Below are positions 35,129 through 43,606 of a stretch of DNA of 64,000 bases, in pieces (the first letter of the stretch is position 1; every line of letters begins with the position of its first letter). A program made the position numbers and the translations under genes. Location: NCBI GenBank assembly GCA_017550165.1, contig JAFZQH010000020.1:1-64000 (forward strand), in the 5' to 3' direction. The stretch comes from Lachnospiraceae bacterium. GTDB lineage: Bacteria; Bacillota; Clostridia; Lachnospirales; Lachnospiraceae. The notes beneath the pieces are model-generated. The model was not told the origin of the DNA. It saw only the letters and a program-made list of their open reading frames with translations, and made no database searches.

Positions 35129-35157
35129 AGTATATAGCGTTATTTGCAGTTTGTCAA
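35129..35157 (-). promoter_or_regulatory. Strong sigma-A promoter of the coiled-coil protein gene
   Basis: Minus-strand TTGACA (35152-35157), 17-base spacer, TATACT (35129-35134). The leader contains a GAGTA/TACTC hairpin and a GCCC-TTTC-GGGC hairpin before the AAAGGAG ribosome binding site. The -35 lies within 10 bases of the holA stop codon. Confidence 0.8.
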
Positions 35158-35165
35158 CAATATTT

Positions 35166-36149
35166 TCATTTTTTGTGGGAAAATCCGGATATAACAAGTT
35201 CAACACTTAATCTGTCATTAAGACGTCCTGTTTTGACATCCTCCTCTGCAGTAACGCAGCGATGCACACAGGATTCCAGATATTCTGCGGAAAATCCCCC
35301 TGCCATACGAATGTATTTTCCGGCCAGCCAGTCGGAAATTCCCATACGTGAGGCTATCTCAGCCTTTGGAAGATGTTCATCAAGAAGAAGCCTGGTCTTA
35401 AGGAGCAGGCTGTATTGTCTGGCGATGAGAAAAAGGATCCTCATAGGAGGCTCTTTCAGCGTCAGCATATCATAATAAAGATCGAGGGCCTGCTTGAAAT
35501 TCCCTGCCACTATGGCATCTATCATGTCAAATACCCTGCTCTCAGTCCGGACCGTACAAACAGCTTCCACATCCGCCTCGGTGACTGATTCTCTGCCATA
35601 TGTATAATCCACCAGCTTCTCCAGCTCCTTATCCACATTCTCAAGAGAATCTCCCACCTTTGACAGGAAAAGTTCAAAAGCCGGCCTTGATATCTGACGG
35701 TTGTTTCTTTTCAATCCCGCCATGACCCATTTCTCAAGGTCGGCAGGCTTCAATCTGGCCATATCTACCGCCCGTCCGCACTTGGCCACAGTCTTATACA
35801 TCCTGCCCCTCTTATCCACGTTGTCCTCAACAAAAAGAAGGATGGTAGACTCGGGGATGTTCTCAATATAAGATATCAGCTCTTCATTTCCGTTCCTGAA
35901 TGCATCTGAATTCTCTACCACCACAAGCCTGTGGTCGGCAAAGAAGGGCATGGTATCACACAAGCCGATGACCTCCCGGACATCAAAGGAATTGCCGTCA
36001 AAAGAGGCAAAATTCATGGAATCCCCCGGTGGAATGACACTCTCCCTGAGCTTGTTCTTATAGAATCTTTTCAGGTAGGATTCCTCTCCGTAGAAGAGAT
36101 AAACGTTCTTAAACTGACAGGTTTTGATATCATTGGCCAAATCTTTCAT
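35166..36149 (-). CDS. holA: DNA polymerase III subunit delta HolA
   Basis: A 327-residue protein with the delta-subunit layout: YLFYGEESYLKRFYKNKL at the N-terminus (partner contact), the AAA-like core with STILLFVEDNVDKRGRMYK, LEKWV, EKLVDYT, and the C-terminal collar domain (RILFLIARQYSLLLKTRLL). It opens the sliding clamp during replication as part of the clamp loader. The usual downstream rpsT is not here; the coiled-coil protein gene follows. It is divergent from the thioesterase gene. Confidence 0.93.
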   Translation of the reverse strand: MKDLANDIKTCQFKNVYLFYGEESYLKRFYKNKLRESVIPPGDSMNFASFDGNSFDVREVIGLCDTMPFFADHRLVVVENSDAFRNGNEELISYIENIPESTILLFVEDNVDKRGRMYKTVAKCGRAVDMARLKPADLEKWVMAGLKRNNRQISRPAFELFLSKVGDSLENVDKELEKLVDYTYGRESVTEADVEAVCTVRTESRVFDMIDAIVAGNFKQALDLYYDMLTLKEPPMRILFLIARQYSLLLKTRLLLDEHLPKAEIASRMGISDWLAGKYIRMAGGFSAEYLESCVHRCVTAEEDVKTGRLNDRLSVELVISGFSHKK

Positions 36150-36221
36150 GATTTAATTCTATATCTTATCCTCTAAAATGAAAAGTTACTTTTAAGTTGA
36201 TTATGTCAAATATAAATTGTC

Positions 36222-36249
36222 TTGTAAATTATTAAATTACGATTATAAT
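36222..36249 (+). promoter_or_regulatory. Sigma-A promoter of the thioesterase gene
   Basis: TTGTAA (36222-36227), 16-base spacer, TATAAT (36244-36249). The GGAGGG ribosome binding site follows at 36271. Confidence 0.7.
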
Positions 36250-36285
36250 ATGATTATAAGTCAGTATTTCGGAGGGCTGTCAACA

Positions 36286-36966
36286 ATGTCAAAACCACAA
36301 CTGTATCTGGTTCCCTTTGCCGGAGGGAGTTCATATTCATTTAAACATATCCTGCCCATGCTGGAAAAGGATTTCGAAGTCCATGCCTGGGATGGCCCGG
36401 GAAAGGGCGTCAATTCCGATCAACCTAAAAATAAGAGATTTGATGACGAAGTCCGGGCTTTTGCCGATTACGTCAAAGCTCACAACAAAGGACGGGAATA
36501 CTATGCCTGGGGATACAGCTGCGGCGGCCTGATCTGCTATGAAGCTATGCGGCTGATACAATCGGAAGGTCATCCCCTTCCGAAAAGGGTATTCTTATCG
36601 GCAGTACGTCCTGCAGCAGAATTCGTTACCCCCGATACCGGCCCTCTGAATGATGAGAAGCTCTTGGATATCCTTGTGGAGATGAGCGGTGCCGGCAACA
36701 AGGACGCTCTTCTTGAACGGATAGATAATACCCGTGAGGATATGGAACTGGCAAGCGACTACCGATACAGAGACACGGGCAAGGTTAACGCACCTGCCTC
36801 CGTTATGTACGCAGATGATGATGTTGTAACAGCCTCGGGGGTTACCAATTGGGAAAACTATTTTACGGGACCGGTCAACTACGGCGAATTTCACGGAAAA
36901 CATTTTTTTTACAAGTATCAGCCGGAAAAACTGGTGGATTTCATAATCAGGGAAGCCAAAGAATGA
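36286..36966 (+). CDS. Type II thioesterase-like alpha/beta hydrolase
   Basis: A 226-residue protein of the thioesterase (GrsT/TEII) family: LYLVPFAGGSSYSFKHIL oxyanion region, nucleophile motif GYSCGG (His of GHSMGG replaced by Tyr), Asp in MYADDDVV and catalytic His in FHGKHFF. TEII enzymes clear stalled acyl groups from NRPS/PKS carrier proteins, but no carrier, NRPS, PKS or phosphopantetheinyl transferase is in this window, so its partner is elsewhere or its role differs. The frame is open from 36217; ATG 36286 is chosen because GGAGGG is 9 bases upstream and the product begins at the family's first strand. Confidence 0.85.
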   Translation: MSKPQLYLVPFAGGSSYSFKHILPMLEKDFEVHAWDGPGKGVNSDQPKNKRFDDEVRAFADYVKAHNKGREYYAWGYSCGGLICYEAMRLIQSEGHPLPKRVFLSAVRPAAEFVTPDTGPLNDEKLLDILVEMSGAGNKDALLERIDNTREDMELASDYRYRDTGKVNAPASVMYADDDVVTASGVTNWENYFTGPVNYGEFHGKHFFYKYQPEKLVDFIIREAKE

Positions 36967-36984
36967 CCTTTGCGGCAAAAGCAA

Positions 36985-37009
36985 TTTCGCAGGCCGAAGG
37001 CCTGCGAAA
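36985..37009. terminator. 11-pair hairpin after the thioesterase gene
   Basis: TTTCGCAGGCC (36985-36995), GAA loop, GGCCTGCGAAA (36999-37009). The plus strand lacks a T-run; on the minus strand it is followed by TTGCTTTTG, so it may end the convergent kinase operon as well. Confidence 0.6.
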
Positions 37010-37021
37010 CAAGGGGAGTGT

Positions 37022-37090
37022 ATGAAAAAGTTTACATTTATGCAAAAGGGGTTGATCCCTAATTGCCTCATTGATTGTTTATCTTTATGA
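37022..37090 (+). CDS. Possible 22-residue peptide, unrecognised
   Basis: A short frame MKKFTFMQKG then LIPNCLIDCLSL starts 3 bases after AAGGGGAG. It has a basic start and a hydrophobic Cys-x3-Cys end, features shared by some secreted or modified peptides. It lies 12 bases past the hairpin that follows the thioesterase gene. The ribosome binding site spacing is short and there is no promoter of its own, so it may be chance. No family recognised. Confidence 0.25.
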   Translation: MKKFTFMQKGLIPNCLIDCLSL

Positions 37091-37142
37091 GGCTATATTA
37101 CATGACCAGCCTAAAGCCAGCCTTAAGGTTAAAAAAATTTTT

Positions 37143-38387
37143 TCAAAGCACTACCCTGAATCCTATCAGGCCGCTTCCGGCCTTGAATGCGCTTATATTT
37201 CCCCCATGTTTTTCGATGACCGCTTTTGCAATGGAAAGACCTATCCCGAAGCCCGTTCCCGAAGTCCTCGCTCTGTCACTTCTGTAAAACCTGTCAAAGA
37301 GCCTGCCCAGATCGGTATTATCCACTTCCCTGAAAGAATTGGTAACAGAAAACTCCTTATGTCTGCCGCAAATGAGATCGCAGCGTATAAAGCCGTTCTT
37401 ATCGCAATACTTAAGAGCATTGTCCAAAAGAACGGAAGTTACCTGTCTTAAGGCAGCTTCATCTCCGTCAATGAACACGTCCGGAAGGATATCCGTCTCA
37501 AATGACCTTCCCGAAGCCTCCGCAGCCGTCTGGAACTCCGATGTCACGTCAAGAAGCATCTCCGAAAGGTTAAATCTTTCCTTTGTAAGAACCGTGCCCT
37601 CTTCGTCCATTCTTGAAAGAGACACCAGACGCTCCACCAGGAGAGCCATCTGTTCACCCTCGACCCTGATATCATCAAGCCACTCGTTCTTTCCCAGTTC
37701 CGACTCGGCAATATCAAGATTTGCAAGGATCAGCGTAAGGGGTGTCTTCAACTCATGATTGGCATCCGTGACGAACTGTTTCTGCTTTTCATAGCTCTCC
37801 GCAACCGGCTTTACAGCCTTATTGGAGAAAAACAAGATAAGCAGGAATACCACGGCTCCGCTGCCGAAAAGGACAAGCGCCGCCGTTACAAGAAAGGAAT
37901 AGGTGATCTCCCTGTTAACGGCACCGTCTACAAATATGGCCTTATTTCCGTCCGGGTCTCTTATGATCTTGTATCTGTAGTCGGACAGCCAGCCTCTGTC
38001 ACCGGCGCCTTCCATGAGACTGTCTGCCATAGCTTCTGCTTCGTCGGAATCAACGGATGCTATCCTGTCTATGTTAACTTCTTTCACATCTCCGTCTTCA
38101 TCATATTCCACCGTAAAATATCTGGTGGAAAACCGGGTCTCTCTGTTGATAAAACCGCCCCTGCGGCTCCTTCGCTCCTCTCCTCCGAAATCCGGTTCAT
38201 CGGGGAGAAAGTCTGCAAATCCGGGGGGACGCCCCTGCTCAAACATGATCATATCCGTCAGGGCATCCATGTTCTCATCAAGCTGCCTGGTATTGATAAT
38301 GAAAATTGCCAGATAAATGCATACAAGCACGGCTATCAACGAAAGCGCACTGATGCGGATAAATCTGTTGCGCAGTTTATAGATCAT
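37143..38387 (-). CDS. Sensor histidine kinase (OmpR-type partner)
   Basis: A 414-residue kinase: transmembrane helix (about 12-33), an extracellular part of about 125 residues rich in charged stretches, a second transmembrane helix (about 160-185), HisKA with phospho-acceptor His in VTDANHELKTPLT, and HATPase with N-box LLDNALKYC and the GFGIGLSI G2 box. It overlaps the upstream response-regulator gene by 4 bases (ATGA), so the two are a cognate pair. The signal sensed is unknown. Confidence 0.92.
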   Translation of the reverse strand: MIYKLRNRFIRISALSLIAVLVCIYLAIFIINTRQLDENMDALTDMIMFEQGRPPGFADFLPDEPDFGGEERRSRRGGFINRETRFSTRYFTVEYDEDGDVKEVNIDRIASVDSDEAEAMADSLMEGAGDRGWLSDYRYKIIRDPDGNKAIFVDGAVNREITYSFLVTAALVLFGSGAVVFLLILFFSNKAVKPVAESYEKQKQFVTDANHELKTPLTLILANLDIAESELGKNEWLDDIRVEGEQMALLVERLVSLSRMDEEGTVLTKERFNLSEMLLDVTSEFQTAAEASGRSFETDILPDVFIDGDEAALRQVTSVLLDNALKYCDKNGFIRCDLICGRHKEFSVTNSFREVDNTDLGRLFDRFYRSDRARTSGTGFGIGLSIAKAVIEKHGGNISAFKAGSGLIGFRVVL

Positions 38388-39058
38388 CCCTTGTCCTCCA
38401 GAACATATCCGGCTCCCCGCTGGAATCTTATCTGAACGGGAGCTCCGATGCTGTCGATCTTTTTCCGAAGATTCGAAATGTGGACCCAGACCACGCTCGT
38501 GTCAACATCAGTCTCCCAACCCCATATATGTGTCATGATCTGTTCCGTAGTAATAACAACGCCGGGGCGCTGCATGAGCATTTCCATCAGTTGAAACTCC
38601 TTGCCTGAGAGGGATATGCTTTTCTCCCCGTAGATTGCCTGGTATGTAGACCTGTTCAGTGTTATGGAACCTGCCTCAAGCAGGTCCGGTGTAAAAGTAT
38701 CTTTACGTCTGAGCATTGCCCTTACTCTTGCAATGAGCTCCGAAGTGGCAAAGGGCTTGGGCAGGTAATCATCCGCTCCGGCATCAAGCCCCTCCACCCG
38801 CTGCTCTATCTCAGTACGGGCCGTCAGAAAAAGCGCCGGAGTGGAAATGCCCTTTCCGCGCAATTCTTTCAAAACCTCTATGCCATCCATACCCGGCATC
38901 ATAATATCAAACACAAGGCCGTCATATTCTCCGGTGGATGCATAATCAAGGGCATCCTCGCCGTTATCTACCCCGTCCGCCGAGAAATTATTGCTTTCAA
39001 ACAGATGAACAAGGGTCTTAAGCAGTCTGGGATCGTCTTCTGCAATAAGGATCTTCAT
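38384..39058 (-). CDS. OmpR-family response regulator
   Basis: A 224-residue regulator with receiver domain (AEDDPRL acidic pair, phospho-acceptor in VFDIMMPGMDG, Lys in LPKPF) and a C-terminal winged-helix DNA-binding domain (VVWVHISNLRKKID). It pairs with the downstream kinase. It begins 31 bases after the PucR-type gene, itself 37 bases after argG, so transcription may begin at the argG promoter. Confidence 0.93.
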   Translation of the reverse strand: MKILIAEDDPRLLKTLVHLFESNNFSADGVDNGEDALDYASTGEYDGLVFDIMMPGMDGIEVLKELRGKGISTPALFLTARTEIEQRVEGLDAGADDYLPKPFATSELIARVRAMLRRKDTFTPDLLEAGSITLNRSTYQAIYGEKSISLSGKEFQLMEMLMQRPGVVITTEQIMTHIWGWETDVDTSVVWVHISNLRKKIDSIGAPVQIRFQRGAGYVLEDKG

Positions 39059-39088
39059 GTCACTACTCCCTTATACCGATTTCATTGT

Positions 39089-40597
39089 TTATTTTGCTTC
39101 TTCCGAGAAATAATAAAGCGTGCTTTCCTTTATACCGTTAGAGGCAGCACTGTATTTGCGAAGATACAGATTGAGCACGTCAATGGAATACGTGAAATAT
39201 GTGCGGGTATATGCATCCTCCACACTGTAATCCATTTCGGATATAACCTTCTTTAAACGATAGATCAGAGTGTTACGGTGAACGTAGAGATCCTGTGCAG
39301 TCTTCACCAGAGACCTTTCGTTCTTGATGTATGAAGATAAGGTATTCAGCTTATCCCTGGCATGGCTGTCTTCGGAATTACACCATATCTTCCTTATATC
39401 AGGGTGAATGGCGCTGATCTGAAGACTGATATCCGACTGCTCAATGAGATAATCCACTGCGTAGTCATAAAACAGGTAAACCTGCTTTGAATCTCCGAGA
39501 AGGGATCCGTATTCAATGGCGGAAACAGCCTGTGAATAGTAATCCGAAACCTTAGTCAGCTCATCAAAAGGAAGACTCACTCCTATACTGATGCTTTTAT
39601 TGTTGCAGATCCCCGTAATGAAACGAAGGGCTTCATCGTAGTCCGTATGGGATTCATTAACAAGTATTACCAGAGCATTATTGACAATATATGTCTCAGA
39701 GGCGAGAACATTCTGCTCTATCATATTATTAAGAAGGGGCAGCGTGGTATTGCTGTCATCCTCCCCCTGTGACAATACCACTATATGATAGGTGTCACTC
39801 CGGGACCAGCGTCTGTATTTAAGCCACCGCTCCACCTCGGCATCCTTAACCCGGATACCCTTTATAAGGTTAAATATGGGATTGTCAATGGACTGTATCA
39901 CATTATTGGAAACATAATGATACAGATAGGGGGCGATAAGAGACGTAAGTATTGATGTAAGCTGTATGTCTCCTACATTAAGCTTTCTCTTTACTTCCAG
40001 GATAGTCAGCCGCCCACAGTTCATATTATCGTAGAAAATGTTGGTGGACAGACAGTTGCTCTTATGGGCATCCTTGGGAAACTTCATTATCTGAGGAGTA
40101 TTGGCCAGGCACTGTCTGCGCTGCACCGGATTATCGTAAAACATTTGAGCAGTATCATATGATGTAAAACCGTATTTCTGGAGATAATTCCATTCGTCAT
40201 CATCGTTTTCACTCAAGTCATAATTGCTCATGGCTATAACCTTATGACTCGGGCTGATGATAAGAAGGGGATTATGGAAAATCTGCTGTGATACGTTAAG
40301 AAGCATCTTGTAGTCATTCTGTGCGGCTACGTTTACGACAGATGTTCTCCAATCATCATAATAGTCAAAGATGGACTGCACTATTTCAAATCCTACATCA
40401 ACATCCATATCGCGGAGGATGATGCGGTCGCCCTCGCCATCACATACCACGTCCGCACCCTGCTGATATACGTGTACGCAATTGGTGGCATAGGCCCGCC
40501 TGGCACTCTTCAACGAAATGGGTGCATTATTCTGGATATATAACTCCGGTTCAAAGTTATGCAATTGATTTGCCAGCATCCACATACTGATCCTCAT
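39089..40597 (-). CDS. PucR/CdaR-type transcriptional regulator
   Basis: A 502-residue protein ending in the PucR-type helix-turn-helix (TAQDLYVHRNTLIYRLKKV) preceded by the GGDEF-like regulator domain common to PucR/CdaR proteins (IGVSLPFDELTKVSDYYSQA). The N-terminal ~250 residues look like a sensor region with two alpha/beta parts but no recognised ligand signature. PucR regulators usually control purine or other nitrogen-compound use. Location between argG and a two-component pair suggests a link to nitrogen status. Confidence 0.82.
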   Translation of the reverse strand: MRISMWMLANQLHNFEPELYIQNNAPISLKSARRAYATNCVHVYQQGADVVCDGEGDRIILRDMDVDVGFEIVQSIFDYYDDWRTSVVNVAAQNDYKMLLNVSQQIFHNPLLIISPSHKVIAMSNYDLSENDDDEWNYLQKYGFTSYDTAQMFYDNPVQRRQCLANTPQIMKFPKDAHKSNCLSTNIFYDNMNCGRLTILEVKRKLNVGDIQLTSILTSLIAPYLYHYVSNNVIQSIDNPIFNLIKGIRVKDAEVERWLKYRRWSRSDTYHIVVLSQGEDDSNTTLPLLNNMIEQNVLASETYIVNNALVILVNESHTDYDEALRFITGICNNKSISIGVSLPFDELTKVSDYYSQAVSAIEYGSLLGDSKQVYLFYDYAVDYLIEQSDISLQISAIHPDIRKIWCNSEDSHARDKLNTLSSYIKNERSLVKTAQDLYVHRNTLIYRLKKVISEMDYSVEDAYTRTYFTYSIDVLNLYLRKYSAASNGIKESTLYYFSEEAK

Positions 40598-40633
40598 TTA
40601 CCTTCACCCCTTTGAATCAGAATAACCGTTAAT

Positions 40634-41854
40634 CTATTGCTTGTCCACTTCAGCCATCTTCATTGCACGAACCTTGAGAGGAAGCCCGAAGAGGTTGATA
40701 AAGCCCTCTGCATCATGATGATCGTAGAGTTCACCTGTAGTAAAGCTTGCCAGCGACTCACTGTAAAGCGAATAGGGAGAGGTTGTCCCGGCTTTTATAA
40801 TATTGCCTTTATAAAGTTTAAATTTAACTTCTCCCGTCACGTACTGCTGCGTAGACTCGATAAAGGCCTGAATAGCTTCTCTCAGGGGAGTGAACCACTT
40901 ACCCTCGTAGACTATGTCCGCAAACTTATTGGCCATTTCCTTTTTCACCGTATAAGTAGCACGGTCAAGTATCAATTCCTCCAGTTGCTGATGAGCTTCC
41001 ATGAGAATGGTTCCCCCCGGTGTCTCATAGACCCCTCTGGATTTCATGCCTACCACACGGTTCTCAACAATATCAACTATACCGATACCATGTTTTCCTC
41101 CCAGAGCATTAAGCTCCGTGATGATCTCGGAAACCTTCATCTTCTTCCCGTTAAGAGAGGTAGGTATTCCTTTTTCAAAGGTCATGGTAACATATTCGTC
41201 CTTATCGGGCGCCTTCTCCGGCGTAACACCAAGAACAAGGAGATGCTCGTAGTTGGGCTCATTTGCGGGGTCCTCCAGTTCCAGGCCTTCATGGCTTATG
41301 TGCCACAGGTTACGATCACGGCTGTAGCTTGAATCAGCGGAGAAAGGAAGATTGATCCCGTGTTTCTTGCAATACTCTATCTCATCTTCCCTGGACTGCA
41401 TGTTCCAGGTTTCATTACAGCGCCACGGTGCGATTATCCTGATATCCGGTGCAAGAGCCTTGATACCCAGCTCGAAACGAACCTGGTCATTACCCTTGCC
41501 TGTAGCGCCGTGACATATGGCAACCGCATTCTCCTTTCGGGCGATCTCCACCAGTTTTTTTGCGATAAGAGGTCTTGCCATTGAAGTTCCCAGCCTGTAT
41601 TTGTTCTCATATACTGCATTGGCCTGAACGCAGGGCATAATGTATTCATCACAGAATTCGTCTATGACATCCAGGCAGTAAAGCTTCTCAGCGCCTGAGA
41701 GCTTTGCCCTCTCCTCGAGCCCGTCAAGTTCTTCTGCCTGACCCAGATTAATGCAGCAGCATATTACATCATAATCATAATTCTCCTTAAGCCAGGGTAT
41801 TATTGCCGTAGTATCCAATCCGCCTGAATATGCAAGTACAACCTTTTCCTTCAT
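40634..41854 (-). CDS. argG: Argininosuccinate synthase ArgG
   Basis: A 406-residue ArgG: ATP-pyrophosphatase loop [13 protein letters not shown] at the N-terminus, citrulline/aspartate contact [16 protein letters not shown], and [10 protein letters not shown] near the end. It makes argininosuccinate from citrulline and aspartate. The frame is open to 41932, but ATG 41854 follows AGGAGG by 9 bases and gives the standard start. Transcribed divergently from argC, with ArgR-like boxes between. argH and argF are not in the window. Confidence 0.95.
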   Translation of the reverse strand: MKEKVVLAYSGGLDTTAIIPWLKENYDYDVICCCINLGQAEELDGLEERAKLSGAEKLYCLDVIDEFCDEYIMPCVQANAVYENKYRLGTSMARPLIAKKLVEIARKENAVAICHGATGKGNDQVRFELGIKALAPDIRIIAPWRCNETWNMQSREDEIEYCKKHGINLPFSADSSYSRDRNLWHISHEGLELEDPANEPNYEHLLVLGVTPEKAPDKDEYVTMTFEKGIPTSLNGKKMKVSEIITELNALGGKHGIGIVDIVENRVVGMKSRGVYETPGGTILMEAHQQLEELILDRATYTVKKEMANKFADIVYEGKWFTPLREAIQAFIESTQQYVTGEVKFKLYKGNIIKAGTTSPYSLYSESLASFTTGELYDHHDAEGFINLFGLPLKVRAMKMAEVDKQ

Positions 41855-41903
41855 ATATAAAAACCTCCTGTCAATATGTTCGCTATTAAACGTTAACACG
41901 TAT

Positions 41904-41932
41904 AATATACTACCGTTCCGGCAAATCCGCAA
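41904..41932 (-). promoter_or_regulatory. Sigma-A promoter of argG
   Basis: Minus-strand TTGCGG (41927-41932), 17-base spacer, TATATT (41904-41909). Confidence 0.65.
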
Positions 41933-41941
41933 TAGAATAAT

Positions 41942-41989
41942 TATGCAAAATCTTGCATAATATTCATAATTGTTGTATATTTATTCACA
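41942..41989. promoter_or_regulatory. Two ArgR-like ARG boxes between argG and argC
   Basis: Box 1 (41942-41959) is an 18-base near-palindrome, TATGCAA-AATC-TTGCATA. Box 2 (41972-41989) reads GTTGTAT-ATTT-ATTCACA and fits the general ARG-box pattern TNTGNAT-W4-ATNCANA with one mismatch. Centres are 30 bases apart. Box 1 lies just upstream of the argG -35 and box 2 overlaps the argC -35 region, so one repressor could control both directions. Confidence 0.65.
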
Positions 41990-42011
41990 GAACAGTCTAA
42001 GCGAAATATGT

Positions 42012-42017
42012 TATAAT
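42012..42017 (+). promoter_or_regulatory. -10 box of the argC operon promoter
   Basis: TATAAT 39 bases before the argC start codon. The -35 is weak (best position about 41989-41994), which is common for repressor-controlled promoters. Confidence 0.55.
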
Positions 42018-42055
42018 GGTTGAAATGATTTCCGGCAAAGAAGGGATGGTTATTT

Positions 42056-43096
42056 ATGATCAAGGTTGGTATTATAGGTGCCACGGGTTATGCGGGCAAT
42101 GAGCTGGTTAGGATCCTCATGGGACATAAGGATGCCGAGATAGTATGGCTGGGTTCCAGAAGTTATGTGGATAAGCCCTATTCAAGTGTTTATCAGAATA
42201 TGTTCAGGATAATAGATGATGTTTGCAGAGACGATAACATTTCAGAACTTGCAGATAATGCTGATGTTATATTCACTGCCACACCTCAGGGCTATCTGGC
42301 AGGCATCCTCACTGAAGATATCCTCTCCCGCGCAAAGGTTATAGACCTCAGTGCTGATTACCGAATAAAGGACCTGCCCACATATGAGAAGTGGTACGGC
42401 ATAACCCACGGCTCACCCGGATTCATTCCCGAAGCCGTATACGGCCTGTGTGAGATCAACAGGGACAAGGTAAAGAATGCAAGGCTTGTGGCAAATCCCG
42501 GATGCTATCCCACATGCAGCTTCCTGTCGGTATACCCTCTTGTAAAGGAAGGGATCATAGATCCCGATACCATTATCATTGATGCCAAGTCAGGTACTTC
42601 AGGGGCAGGAAGAGGTGCCAAGACCGATAATCTATTCTGCGAAGTAAATGAAAGTATCAAGGCATACGGCGTTGCCACCCACAGACACACTCCTGAGATC
42701 GAGGAACAGATCGGATACGCTGCGGGAAAGAAGGTCACCATCAGCTTTACTCCCCATCTGGTACCCATGAATCGCGGCATACTTGTCACGGCTTACGCCA
42801 ATATGTTAAGGAAAGCCGGATATGATGAAATTAAATCCATATATGATAAATACTACGACAATGAGTTCTTTGTAAGGGTCCTTGACATGGATGTATGCCC
42901 CCAGACCAAATGGGTCGAGGGAAGCAACTTCGTTGACGTTAATTTTAAGGTTGACGAGAGAACCGGCAGAGTCATCATGATGGGTGCATTGGATAATGTA
43001 GTAAAGGGAGCTGCAGGACAGGCTGTTCAGAATATGAATATCATGTTCGGCCTGCCCGAGTCGGAAGGGCTTTCGGCGGCACCCATGTTTCCGTAG
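42056..43096 (+). CDS. argC: N-acetyl-gamma-glutamyl-phosphate reductase ArgC
   Basis: A 346-residue ArgC with the NADP-binding start VGIIGATGYAGNELVRIL, catalytic Cys in NPGCYPT, and the closing region HRHTPEIEEQ and GVYET-equivalent NRGILVTAY. It reduces N-acetylglutamyl phosphate. The start at ATG 42056 is the first of the arginine operon. A GNAT gene follows after 39 bases. Confidence 0.95.
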   Translation: MIKVGIIGATGYAGNELVRILMGHKDAEIVWLGSRSYVDKPYSSVYQNMFRIIDDVCRDDNISELADNADVIFTATPQGYLAGILTEDILSRAKVIDLSADYRIKDLPTYEKWYGITHGSPGFIPEAVYGLCEINRDKVKNARLVANPGCYPTCSFLSVYPLVKEGIIDPDTIIIDAKSGTSGAGRGAKTDNLFCEVNESIKAYGVATHRHTPEIEEQIGYAAGKKVTISFTPHLVPMNRGILVTAYANMLRKAGYDEIKSIYDKYYDNEFFVRVLDMDVCPQTKWVEGSNFVDVNFKVDERTGRVIMMGALDNVVKGAAGQAVQNMNIMFGLPESEGLSAAPMFP

Positions 43097-43135
43097 GATC
43101 CTGCAGACCATTGTACTGCAGCAAGGTAGACGAAA

Positions 43136-43597
43136 ATGAACGACAATATTCAGATAAGAAAAATGACATGTGAAGACTACGATGATGTCAATGATCTCTG
43201 GCACTCCATCAAAGGCTTTGTCCTTCGTAGCATTGATGATTCCAGAGAAGGCGTAGAACGCTTTATCAGGCGCAACCCCGACACCTGCGTTGTAGCCGAA
43301 GAATCAGGACGTATCGTGGGGAGCATTCTTTGCGGCCATGACGGCAGAAAAGGCTGTATGTACCATGTATGCGTCTCTCCCGATCACAGGCGAAGAGGCA
43401 TCGGCAAATCCATGGTATCATTTGCCCTGGAGAAGCTTAAGGAAGAAAAGATCAACGATGTATCCATCATAGCATTTTCAAAAAACGACGTGGGTAATCT
43501 CTTCTGGAACAAGCTGGGATGGGAAATGCAGGATAATATCAATTCATATGAGATACGTATCAATAAGGAGAACATCCGAACGGAGAATAAGGAGTAA
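43136..43597 (+). CDS. GNAT family N-acetyltransferase in the arginine operon
   Basis: A 153-residue single GNAT domain: acetyl-CoA loop VSPDHRRRGIGKSMV and a C-terminal strand ending in NLFWNKLGW. Position between argC and argJ, with 9 bases to argJ, suggests a role in acetylating glutamate or another arginine intermediate (a short N-acetylglutamate synthase), but the sequence alone does not show substrate. Confidence 0.85.
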   Translation: MNDNIQIRKMTCEDYDDVNDLWHSIKGFVLRSIDDSREGVERFIRRNPDTCVVAEESGRIVGSILCGHDGRKGCMYHVCVSPDHRRRGIGKSMVSFALEKLKEEKINDVSIIAFSKNDVGNLFWNKLGWEMQDNINSYEIRINKENIRTENKE

Positions 43598-43606
43598 ATT
43601 CAGGAT

